Of a stretch of 64,000 bases of DNA, positions 11,449-23,600 are shown piece after piece. Position 1 is the first letter of the stretch, and each line of letters starts with the position of its first letter. The notes under the pieces were generated by a model. The model worked only from the letters and a program-made list of their open reading frames with translations, was not told the origin of the DNA and made no database searches. The stretch lies in contig NC_134846.1 of the NCBI RefSeq assembly GCF_965363235.1, positions 71,336,724 to 71,400,723 on the forward strand. Reading direction: 5' to 3'. This DNA is from Mytilus galloprovincialis (taxonomy: Eukaryota; Mollusca; Bivalvia; Mytilida; Mytilidae). The position numbers were made by a program, and so were the translations under genes.

Positions 11449-11960
11449 ACATTGATGTGATTAACTTTGGTATCGTAGACAATCAAATGTTACACATGTA
11501 TGTGACTGTATACTATAAGGCGTGCTATCACAAGAGAGACTTCTGTGATATATAGCAATTCAATAATATGACTTTTCACCTTGTCATACTTGACCTTATA
11601 CTTGAGAGTTTGAATTCATTTTACCTCCGGGCAAGCAGTCATTAAACAAACGTATGAATACGGAGATTCGGGAGTTGTGCACGGAGAAGGACAGCATTGG
11701 ACGATTTATAATTTGCTGTAGTTTTTTATTCATCTGAATTGGATATTAACGTGTGATGATGATACTATTATATTCATTATTCATAATCGTCATATTAACT
11801 TGTGCAATGTGTGAATATTTCATTCTGCCTAGTCATAAAAGGACCAGCACTTCATGTATCATAGTACGATGATATGACCAGACAATGGACCTTTATCATT
11901 CGTGGTGCAAAAGTGTAGTAAAATGTAGTATCAATAAATTATTCAAAATATTTGATTTCC
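11449..11960 (+). terminator. IRF-A 3' untranslated region with candidate poly(A) signal
   Basis: The sequence after the stop is AT-rich and non-coding. AATAAA at 11933-11938 is the nearest canonical polyadenylation signal. The true cleavage site cannot be fixed without transcripts. Confidence 0.4.
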
Positions 11961-12780
11961 CTTTCTTACAATTGCCAAAAAAAATGAAAATTGAAATGTA
12001 CAACAATTGTAAAAAGAAAATGAAAATTGAAATGTACAGAGTCCCTACAGATAGCAAATGCGTATCTATACCAACATTTCTAACACATACACACATTCCA
12101 TAAGGACAAGCATTTTGATAACTTTTTAACCGCTTCCAAACTTAATAAGCATTTGGTGATTAGATCATAAACAATCAAGAAAGGAATCAAAGTAATATTC
12201 GTTTTGGTAACTTGTTACGATTTTTCTTTACCTGCAGGAGAGAGAGAGCTAGGTTACTCTTTTTCCTCCCTAACACAGATGTATTCATGTAGTTGAAATA
12301 TTGATGCTGCGTGCTACTACTACCACCAAAAACATCCATTCAGTATGAGGAAAAGGACTTCATAGTTGTGGTTTTTGAAAGGAGCAAAAACCCTCTACAA
12401 AAATGAAACATTATTAAACGAAAAAGCAGGGTTTACAATCACTTATATATACTCCTGGCTGTGGGGAAGAATTCCTTCTAAATCAATGGATGAAATTATT
12501 TAATCGACACATTGAAACCACCTAACGTACACCTGGAATATTAAATTGAACAAATGTATTGAAATATTCCATAACAAATAAGGAATCCATATCCTTCGGC
12601 ACAACGTCTTCTTACGAAAATGGACTATTAACAAAAATAGAACTTAAACCGATTGTTACAAAAAACTTGACCATACACAAACTTCAACTGCTCATACGTA
12701 AGTGCATTGCGCAGCAGTTATGTGCAAATCTTTGAATTTGGTGATATTTGGATTTTATAGGGTGATATCATATTCTTATT
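11961..12780. other. Intergenic stretch between IRF-A and IRF-B
   Basis: No gene seen. A short imperfect tandem duplication (AATGAAAATTGAAATGTACA at about 11983 and 12018) produces overlapping open frames at 11885-12103 on both strands, which are not coding. Confidence 0.5.
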
Positions 12781-12784
12781 CTAT

Positions 12785-12974
12785 TCGCAGTTTGTCAGTT
12801 TTACTGTAGTTTGATATATAATTCGCAGTTTGTCAGTTTTACTGTAGTTTGATATATAATTCGCAGTTTGTCAGTTTTACTGTAGTTTGATATATAATTC
12901 GCAGTTTGTCAGTTTTACTGTAGTTTGATATATAAGTCGCAGTTTGTCAGTTTTACTGTAGTTTGATATATAAG
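12785..12974 (+). repeat. 38-bp minisatellite, five copies
   Basis: Five almost identical 38-bp units, each starting TCGCAGTTTGTCAG and ending GATATATAA. The copies begin at 12785, 12823, 12861, 12899 and 12937. Near identity suggests recent expansion. A stray MITE right end (CTGGATCCGCCTATG) follows immediately. Confidence 0.92.
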
Positions 12975-13358
12975 TCCCCCCTGGATCCGCCTATGATAAC
13001 GACCTTGACCTTCCATGGGAGTCTTTAACTACTAATAAGTTGCATAGCCAACTTAATTTTATCCCGCAGCTCATCTGGATATTATATATATATATACACA
13101 TCCTTCCTTAAACATTAATGAAACAATGGGTGTGCATTACACCGTCTGGTGAGACGGAAATTCTCGCTTAATTTAAGTAAGTGATTGTACGAGATTTAAA
13201 CAAGTAGAACACAATGGTTAACATAAAAATTCACAGATTTTATACAAAAATAGCATGTTTACTACCTTTTTACATTTTCTTGACAACTTTGAAAGTATTT
13301 TTTTTCTCTCACCAAAACCAGTAGTAAAAAGTACGAATCTAGCAGCTCTAGATTAATG

Positions 13359-13511
13359 CAGTGTGAAAAAGGGGGCGTGTCGTGCGGGTATTGGAACCCC
13401 CTTTTTTTGGACGATTAATAAATTTGAATGGGGCATATAGTTGGAACGTCTCCCTTTTTATCCTGGATTGGGACAACCCCCCTTTTTTTTAAATGGCTGG
13501 ATCCGCCTCTG
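13359..13511. mobile_element. Degraded short inverted-repeat element (GGCGGATCC family)
   Basis: The right end GGCTGGATCCGCCTCTG and the interior (AATTTGAATGGGGCATATAG, matching the copy at 25372) are clear. The left end is mutated to CAGTGTG and no target duplication is visible. Confidence 0.6.
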
Positions 13512-13635
13512 GCTGATTTGTATATTGGGTTCTATACTGCTATTGCATTGCAACTTTCTTTAACGAGCTCAACGTAAGTTGCGGAAATCTACAGGTGCCG
13601 GGTTTTAAGTATTATGAGACACATTGGTGCATGGC

Positions 13636-13715
13636 CTTTCGTCTGTTTTCTGCTCTTTGGTCTGGTTGTTTTCTCTTTGACACATTCCCCATTTACATTC
13701 TCAATTTTATTTGAT
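13636..13715 (+). repeat. Dispersed repeat family 5
   Basis: Contains TTTTCTGCTCTTTGGTCTGG and GACACATTCCCCATTT followed by CTCAATTTTAT, matching copies at 4912, 24233, 28559 and 46384. Class unknown. Confidence 0.65.
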
Positions 13716-13719
13716 GAAA

Positions 13720-14245
13720 AGACGGAATATTCGATGCATTTGAAAGGAAATAATCGAACAAATTATCCATTTTAAATAACACATTTAAAGAAAAAGTTGG
13801 CCAATAAATCAATATGCGATTAGTTTTGATTCTACTAGTTAAGCATCAAGTAAAACTCTATTAATTTTGAATAAAGAGTTTGACGACGAAGAAAACTTTT
13901 ACCTACTTTTATACAATATAAATAACAAATGAGTTGCACTTGTATATTTTAAACATTATAAATACACCACATTACATCTGGGACAGTTAATATTACAGTC
14001 CCAGAGTAAATGCGTTTTATAATATATCGATTGGCATTGGCATTGAACAAAACAAAACAATGCAGCATGTCCTATTATATTTATCCTGTTGAGAAAATAT
14101 AATAATGTCGAAGGTATATATATTGACTTTGCTTTAAACCTATCTCACGTGTCATTTCTATGTATACGTATGTAATATTTAACATGCTAATTATGCATGA
14201 GTTACGTCAGGTCAAATTGCATAGTTATCTGTCTCGACCAGATAG
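13720..14245. other. Intergenic sequence upstream of IRF-B
   Basis: AT-rich; no gene or clear repeat recognised. It may include distal IRF-B regulatory DNA, but no convincing ISRE (paired GAAA) was found by eye. Confidence 0.4.
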
Positions 14246-14247
14246 GT

Positions 14248-14297
14248 TTTCTAGAAATCAAATGTAGTTTACCGGAAATCAGACTCCTTTTATAAAA
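14248..14297 (+). promoter_or_regulatory. Candidate IRF-B core promoter
   Basis: TATAAAAA at 14291-14298 is a good TATA box, 190 bp before the preferred ATG, predicting a start near 14320. Just upstream are TTTCTAGAAATCA, an ETS-like CCGGAAAT (14272-14279) and GACTCCTTTT. The first and last of these recur upstream of IRF-A at 5092-5145. Confidence 0.4.
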
Positions 14298-14480
14298 ATG
14301 CGCTTCTGTTTTTGTAAAGTTTGTTTGTATTACAGAAAGTTAATTTTCTGTATGTTTATTGACTGAAAATTCTAAACGATAAACTCCTTCCTATCAATGT
14401 GATCACAAATATATTTATCAACGTTAATACAAATATTTCCCCACATGTGCGGTGCATGTACACACGACAACACGATTAAA

Positions 14481-14685
14481 ATGTCCTCACGACCCATAAG
14501 ACCTGTTGAACGACAGCGAATGAGACCATGGCTCGAGAACCTCCTTAACAATAGATCTGTTGATGGTCTAAAATGGACCGACCAGAAAATGAAAATATTT
14601 GAAATTCCATGGAGACATGGATCTAGACATGGCTGGAATCAAACTAAGGATGCAGACTTGTTTGAGAGATGGGCTAAACACACAG
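14481..14685 (+). CDS. IRF: IRF-B exon 1
   Basis: Encodes MSSRPIRPVERQRMRPW and on to ERWAKHTG, containing the whole tryptophan pentad. Donor CACAG^GTAGGT, phase 1, the same position as in IRF-A. A start at 14445 would add 12 residues. Confidence 0.9.
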
Positions 14686-17600
14686 GTAGGTCAATTTTCT
14701 CGTGCATGCTATGATTATAACTTTTTGTACATGCTTTGGTTGATATAACTTTCACGTCCATGCTCTGGTTAATATTACGTACATTCTCATACACTCAGCA
14801 TTGTTTTGGTTATGTCACTTTCTCGTACATGCTTTGTTTATACTTTCTCGGGATATCAAAAGTATTATATATATATGAATAAAAAAGATATATGGATACC
14901 AACGTCCATGAGACAGCAACCTCAACGATAAATACAACAAAAAAGGAAATGTACGTCCTTTACTACAAGTATTTGCCATTTACCACAAATCCGTTCCCAG
15001 ATATGTTGCAAAAAAAGGGGGAGTCTTAAGTTTCTTTTGTCAAAATTGTTGTCAAAAAATGATAAAATGAATAAACAAACGACCTTTATTGAAAATATGA
15101 TAACCTCATAGGTCTTATCCGTAGTGAACAACCATTTTAAACATAAAAGGGGAGAGGTTATAATTGACTTAGAAGATTAGCAACAATCAAATAAGTCCCT
15201 TAAATAAATATACATAATGCATTTAAATAAACATCCATCCCCATTATTTAGTGACGGATTCAGGGGGGAAAAGATGATAAAGACGTGATTTCATAAGAAT
15301 AATCACACCCTTTACTTCATAAAAAATGGGGGAAATATTCAGTTTTGACTGGTTAAGATTATTTTTTTTATATATAATTGTAGTTGAGAAAAAGAAAAGA
15401 AAAGTGTGTCCATCTGTTTGAAAAAAAATCAAACCAATATAAAAAAGGACCCCCTTTTTTAAATTAAATGTTTGTTCTCCCCAATCTTCAAACACGATAT
15501 CATACGAAAAGATGTATTTAAAAGCATAAAACCTTAAACAAATGTGCATATTTGACTGAACTAGTCAATCCGACGGTTCGTCACAAATCTTGAAACTAAT
15601 TAAAGGCTTGAAATGTTATATTTACATATATATATATATGTGTAAATGTTAAATGTTTTGTAGATATGTGTCTCATAAGCCAATCTTATGACTGGGTACT
15701 GAGTGTTTTAATGTATATTTTTAATATTTCATTGTATAATGTTCAATCAGTATGTGACACAATAATAAAATAAAATGTATTTATTATTTAAAGTCCTTAA
15801 AACAATGAATTTTAATAATGATCAAGAATATGTTGAATAATTACAACAATCAGGATATGTTTACAGGCATGTGTCTCTGAAAAACCCAACAATTATCAAA
15901 TGTTTATTTGCTATTTTTTACTAGAGACAATGCCATCGGATTGTCCGAATAATGTGATCCTGTAGGTGCCTTCAAAGTTTTAAGTAAACCAAATGTAATG
16001 CCAAAAAAGTCCTTTCAAGTTCGTCCAGTTGAAACGATGAATTTAAAAATTCAAAACATAATTTTCTAGTTCAAAACATTTACGGGTAAGTGCGATTTTT
16101 AACCTTTGTCTAAGATTGAAACTAAACTGTTTTGGTTATAAATGTCAAATATTTTTTCCAGATTATTATCAGATATCCATTCATATATTCAAGTTCTGAT
16201 TTTTCTAATTTTCATAAAATTGGCGTATGCAATTCTGTCTAATTTAAAAAAAATAGAGCCAGGTTCTAAAGAACAGTTTTATTTTATTTTGTTTTTAAAA
16301 AGAATGCTTTTTTGTGCACCTAAGTACATCTTGTACTTTCCTTAAAGTTTGGTCTGTCCAAATAATATTTGAGGTAACATTTTGTATATCATCTGTATAC
16401 CAGTTGAAATTAACCTTCATTCAGGGAATCGATCTTTATTTTACAATTTGTTGAACTTCATAATTTTTTTTGTCGACCATTTTTTGCTCGCAATGATCTT
16501 TCTACACTATTTTATTTATATTTTCTATTTTTTTATTATTTTTTTATTCGATTTTATTCTTATTCTTAAATTTTCAAAACGGAATTTCTGTTTGAAAATT
16601 TAAAATCAGGAATTAAAAAGCCGCAAAATATGGGTTCCATTAATCAAAATGTTTAGTTTAGGAGACACTGGACGAAATATTCAAAATTCATTAAAATAAT
16701 TGAAAATTTGTGCTGCAAAAAAATAAAGATTAATCCATAGAAATTCTCAGTATTCCATTGAAATTTTCAAAATTCATTACAATAATGGACAATTTGTGCT
16801 GCAAAACAAAATAAAGATTAATTCATAGAAATTCTCAGTATTCCATTTTTTTATTTATAAAATTAGGCTTATTTCAATATTCTGTCGAAGACATCATATT
16901 GCCTTTATTTCATGTTCCGAGGAAATATATTCATAATAAAAATACAGAATAATGACCACCAGATATTTAATATCTAGTTTTCTCCTAATATTCGATGTAT
17001 AAATATTTCCAGATGGCACATTTGTATAGCTGACATCGGTCGGTTTGTTGAAATTTTTTCCGTTTTAACAAATAATAAAAAAATTGTTTTAAAAAACTTA
17101 TTTAGAAAATCCATTTAGAAAATCCTCCTAACATTTTTACAACACTAGTTTGGTTATCACTTTGACGCAACAATAAGAGGGAATACATATATTGAAAAAA
17201 ATGTATTTTTTCCAAAAACGTATTTGTCACGGGTGTGACAAAAGAGAGTGTTGAAGAAAAAATACAGAATTTAAAAAAATATTATCAAAATTATTAAAAA
17301 CTGTCACAAGAAAAAGGGAAAAGAAAATGGAAATAATTAACTGAATGCTTTTTTTTTTACAATAAATATTTTTTTTCACATAGTGACATAGTCTTCATAA
17401 GTATTTATTACAAAATGAAAATTGTATATATTATAAAGAATAATATGTTAAATGGTTTAATTTCGTATGTCCAAAATTTTGAAAAGAATTAATATAATAT
17501 AATTAGTATATTGAAACATTTGTAAGGATGTTTCAAATGAAAAATAAAAAGAGGCGAACAAGACAACAACCCCTCTTTATTGTCTAGCATTCCTTCTAGT

Positions 17601-20600
17601 GTTCCCCAAAATACAAACTCAGTGGAAATGCTCACAATGGCTGCTTTTACTTAAAAAAAGTATAGTCTTTAGTCTGTTCCTGGAAGTATTATATTGTCAA
17701 TATAATACTTCAATGGTCTGTTTTCTGATATTACAGGACGATTTGAAAAAGGAAAGCCGAATCCAAAGAAATGGAAGGCAAACTTTCGATGTGCATTGCA
17801 TAGTTTGACGGACGTCAAAGAAGTCGCCCCCAGGAAAACTGACAGAGAAAGTAAATGTACCAGAGTGTACCAGTTTGTGGATGATAACAAACAGAAAGAG
17901 TGTGGTGGGTACTTACATGGTTCAAGTTAACTCTTTTTTTTTTTTTACATTTAAGATGAAGTAGTATACAAGTTCAGCATATACAAATAATAATTCTAAC
18001 ATAGCTTTTAGACTTTATGGGTTATACATTTTATGTCTAATGTCTAATGTCTAATGTTTAACTTTAATCGAAGAGAGTTTTGTATGCCTCCAATTTTTTG
18101 TTATCCAATTTATGAATGAACAGGCCTCATTTTATTCACAGCGTAATAAAAATTTTCACTTTTTGTTTACTTTAGAGGGACGCCGGCCGTACAGACGACG
18201 AAAGTTGTCATCAGAATCTGACATATCATCTAAGTATAGTGCAGACAGTTGTATAACATCCTCGCCATCAAGCACGACGAAATACACGAGCGATGATGAT
18301 GTGTCCTCTTCATCTCCTGAATACAGCATTACTAGAGATGCAAAGAAACGAAAGATGGATGAAGATCTTACTAAACATTCCAGTTATAAGAAGTACACGT
18401 GTATTGAGAAAAATGATGTAAAATCAAGTAAATTAAAATACAGTCCACAACACGCAGCATTCCAAGAATCAACCAAAGATCAAATCTCACCACTACCAGA
18501 TTCTACATCTCAACTAGATTTCAACATTCTTCTGGTATGTTGACAGAAAAGATCAGATTCAAGTTAGACATAAAATACAGAAGATAATGATGTGAACCCC
18601 TTAATTTCCCCAATTCCCTAACTAAACGGGTAGGTGTTTTTTTTCTCCAAAAAGAGGTAAGGGCCAATTTCCTCAAAATATTAACACAATCCTTCGCCCA
18701 TGCATGGGCTTTTTATAATAACGTCATTTCAAAAAGAGGTTATGGAGCCAATTTCCCAAAATTTTAATCCAATCCTTTTCCGGCATGGGATTGTTGTAAT
18801 AATGTCAATTTAAAAGGAGGTATAGACCAATTTCCTCTAAACTTTAACCAAATCCTTCTGCATGGGATTTTTGTGATGATGTCAATTCAAAAGGAGGTAT
18901 ATATAAGGGCCAATTTCCCCACAATTTTAATCCAATCCTTCGCTGGCATGTGCTCTTTATACTAAAGTCATTTCAAAAGGAGGTATAAGGGCCAATTTTC
19001 CCACAATTTTAATCCAATCCTCATCTACATGGGTTTTCATATTGAGGTCATTTTCTAAAATTTATAGAAAATGTGACCTAGATACAAATGAATTCATTTT
19101 AATTCCGAAAGATCAGAGGATCTTATATTTGATTTGCAGGAAACAAAAATAAAAAAATAAAATAAAAAAGGAGCAAACATGAACACAAGAAGTTTTGTTA
19201 AATGTAAGAAACAAAAACTGGTGTACGTAAAACTACTGTGGTGTTATTGTTTTTTTTTAATTTTCGGGAAAAGTTGTCAGCTATTTTAATGCCCTTTTTA
19301 ATTTATATCAATAGTTGCTAGTTCAAATACGACTCTTTTAGATTAAGTTATTGAAAACGCACTTTTTCAAAAAAGCAAAGAGCATTTTATGAAATTCTGT
19401 CAAAACTATGACCAACATGTCGAGATTGGTTGATAACATTTTGGTTTTCCTAGATTATTTCTTGAAAATCACTTGCCCTACTTACATGTATGTTAGTTGT
19501 TACAAGTTTTTTTTTTTATTTGATAAAAAGTTTAATATTATATCCCTTTGTTATCATGTTGGTTTCTTACTCACGTTTTAGTATATAATGATATGGTCAG
19601 AACATTTTGAAAACTAAATAAGGCAAAGGATCAAGTGCATTTTTATTCAAATTTTCTTGTGGAAGTAGACATTTTTCCTTATTTAATAATGTTGCCCAAT
19701 ATTTTTAGGATGGTATAAAAAAGGAACGTATAGACACTGAAGTTACAGAAATCACTCTGCCGTTCAAACCAACACTTGGAGATAACTTTGGTGAGCATAC
19801 ACTTTGTTGTTGTTACTCCCGACTTTTAAATTAAAAATAATAAAATATTTTTATTTCCAAGCAAATGACGACTCCAATTACAGTTTCTCAATACACCATT
19901 CCACAATTGTGCAAGGCGGTGAAGCACATACTGTTCTAATAGCATACAATTGCATTGAATACATGTTGAGGAAATGGCTATGCAAAATTGCAATTTTTCA
20001 GAATTCTCGTCATCGCCAAATTGGTCAATTTCAGCACTTCTGAAACGGCTGGCCAGTTCAGGATGTTGATTGTCTGTGTAGATTTTTGAGGTAGATTTTA
20101 ATTTAATTTTTAAATTTCAATTTTAAAATAAAAAAAAATAATAATAAAACCAACGATTTTTATACCATTGTATTTTTCAACTTACATAAATAATAATACT
20201 CTAACATCTATTCCTTTTTGTCAGATAAATTTATTAATAAAATTAGTTTGCATATTTTTCTTATATTTCTAATGAAATAAAATTGATACAAAGTTATAAT
20301 TAAATAGTATAATTTTTTTTTCAGAGATAGAAATAGACCGAGGAGTTTTTCCCAACCATATGAGTGGGTTTATAATGATTCAAACTTCAGGGTGTATTAA
20401 TGGATTTACAGGACCAAGTGCAATAGATTCAGGTTAGTCTCAAAGATAAAGGACTGCTCAACTTATTTCATAAATATCACAAAATAAAACTTATTTCATA
20501 AATATTATCACAAAATAAAACTTATTTCATAAATATTATCACAAAATAAAACTTACTCATAAATATTATCACAAAATAAAACTTACTCATAAATATTATC

Positions 20601-23600
20601 ACAAAATAAAACTTACTCATAAATATTTTCACAAAATAATAGAATTCTACTATTTATTTATATATTTACAGTGAATGCTAAATGATATGTTTTGCATCAA
20701 CTCATTATCCTTTATTACAGATACCAAAACTTTTACCAGCAACTTTTCAAGTGATTTTAAGGTATGTTGACATCTTCTCACATTCTTGTGTTTTAAAAAA
20801 TAATGTATGGTGCAATTATGTCCAAAAGCCACGTTCGTCCAGTCGCCATTTCTGTTTATTAATTCGAGAATAATTGGGAAGGGTTGATCACTATAAATAG
20901 CGCCACATGTTCCTATATCTGTCCACTTGTTTTTCTGTCTCTAGCCAAGAATTTGTCATTCAATGCATGCATGGATGTCTAAAGTTTTAACTTAAATGTT
21001 ATTTTTCCTTCCGGGAATATCGTATAATCTGGTGACGGACCCTTGATAGTCTGTTATATTTATACATGATTTTTTATACTCCGACTAATTAAGAGCTTGA
21101 CATTGAATACACATGTGTCAATTGCTGAAGACCATGTGTTGCTCTTTGGATGTCGTTTTGTGTGTGTGTGTGTGTGTGTGTGTGTTGAAGCATTGTTGTC
21201 TTGTTGACGAGTATCCTATGGACATCTTTTTTATTCATACTTGTCCAAATCTTGAGAACTAACAGAATGTATTGAATAACCGGACATGATTTCCACTGAA
21301 ATTCCTTTGTTGATGGCGATGTAAGAAGACAAAATACATATATTTTTAATATTTCTATTGATAATGGTAGAATAATTACAATTATGTCAACATGGGTGGT
21401 CATATGTCAAGCAACTTGGGTAGTCATATGTTGTTGCAACATAGATAGTCGACTCGTATGCTATATGGCAACATGGGTAGCCATATATTGTGGTAACATG
21501 AGTGGTCCCATTTTGTGGCAACATGGGTTGTCATATATTATGGCAACATGGGAAGTCATATGCTACGGCAACATGGATATTCATATGTTGTGGCAACATG
21601 GTAAGTCGTATGTTATGGCAACATGGGTAATCAAATGTTATGGCAACATGGGCTGTCATATGTTATGGCAATATGGGTAGTCATATGTTGTGGCAACATT
21701 GTAAGTCATATACTATAGCAACATGGGTAACCCTATATCATAGCAACATGAGAAGTCAAATGTTGCTATATTGGTAGTCATGTTGTGGCAACATGGGTAG
21801 TCAAATGTTGTGGTAACATGTGTAGTAATTTGTTGTGGCAACATTGATAATCATATTTTGTGGCAACATGGGTAGTCATACATTGTGGCAACATGGGGGA
21901 TCAACATGGGTAGTCATATGTTGTGGCAACATGGGAAGTCATATGCTGTGGCAACATGGATATTAATATGTTGTGGCAATATGGTAAGTCATATACTATA
22001 GCAACACGGGTAGTCGTATACTATGGAAACATGAGAAGTCATATGTTGTTGCTATGTTGGTAGTCATGTTGTGGAAATACGGGTTGTCAAATGTTGTGGT
22101 AATTGGTAGTAATTTGTTATGGCAACATGGGTAATCATATTTTGTGGCAACATGGGTAGTCATACATTGTTGCAACATGGGTAGTCATATGGTGTGGCAA
22201 CATGGGAGTCATACGTTGTGGCAATATGTGTGTCTTATATATTTGCAACATGAGTAGTCGTATTGTTAATTTTGGTGTCATTTGGTCTCTTGTGGAGATT
22301 TGTGTCATTGGAAATCATACCACTTATAATTTATACTACAAGTAATTAAAATCCAGTATCTATACTATTAGATATTAGGATAACCAGAATTTGTATCAGT
22401 GTGATCCTGTGTAATGAATGGGTTTATTTGCAAAAAGCATATACATACCATGGCAATCAAAACATATATTACAATAAACAGCAGAAAACAACACACCTAA
22501 TACGATGTATCTTCATTGCTGCCTTCAGATAATTACAAAGTTGTATAGTCAGTCTTATTGGCAGCTTGATTGCACTTGAAGAATAATTGAAGTTGAGTAC
22601 AATGGAATAGAATAGAATATTCTTATTCCAAATTACAGGGCCCACAAAAACATATAAATCGGATACAATGATTGAACACTTCAAGTAATTGGGACAATAA
22701 TAAGACATTTAGTTATCTTATAAATATACCCGTATAAGCCTCATAAAATAATGTTTATTTACTTCAGAATAAATAAACACCCTACCATTACCATTACCAG
22801 AGACATATAAATTGATATAATACATATTATGTCTCTGCCATTGCATACAATCATGGAATAAAATAACTGACAACAAAGCATATAACAACCTCCTGTTGAC
22901 CATTATCTAGAATGAATCAGCGATGTCTTTTCAATCACTTTGTAATTTAGAATCCAAACCAAAAAGTTCTTCTAAATGGGAATCCAGCGAAAGTCCGCCT
23001 CGCAAACGACTACATATGATACACTAGTTAGTGTTAAATCATTAATTGCAATACCTCCTTAACGAAGGTCGACTTAATTATTCTGAATCTTCTCCATTGT
23101 AAGGTTTTCTCTAGAATTATCATAGGTGACTTTTACTTTTTTAGGAGCCTTCTGGTATAGGTACATTCCTCAACGACTCCAGTGGTGATGATTGTTCAGT
23201 CCCAGGTAGGTGTAAACTATGTTTGCTATAATAAAATCTTAATAGGATGCAAGTCTACTCATCGGTTTGAACTTGGGACTCTTATATATTAGTATAATAG
23301 TCCCAGGTTTAAAATTTGCTTAATTGACATTGCAGCGGCTTACAATAAGCATGGTCGACATTTAAAGAAATTTTGTTCCTTTACACTTTTGTTCAGTTTT
23401 TCACTGATGTTTATATCTAGATCTAAGTATAAACTTTTGCTCTAGCACTTTCACTTCTAATAACTAACGTTACACGTCGTAGCCAAACATACTACAACAA
23501 TGAGCAAAAACCATACAGTTTGTAAGCCAATTCCATTTTAAAATGGAAAACAATTATAACAGACAGCAACACACGTCAACCACTGGACTTCAGGACCCTG

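Noticed and set aside
14445-14480. Upstream in-frame ATG of IRF-B
   Set aside because: Weaker start context (C at -3) and a 12-residue extension unlike IRF1/2 N-termini. It remains possible.
16382-16603. Hydrophobic 73-codon frame resembling a membrane protein
   Set aside because: T-rich low-complexity intron sequence gives Phe/Ile/Leu by composition; no start context or conserved feature.
21384-22265. Open frames on both strands with repeated ATW/GNM-type peptides, and possible CRISPR-like array
   Set aside because: They are translations of a degenerate ~25-bp minisatellite. Units are contiguous without unique spacers and the context is an animal intron.
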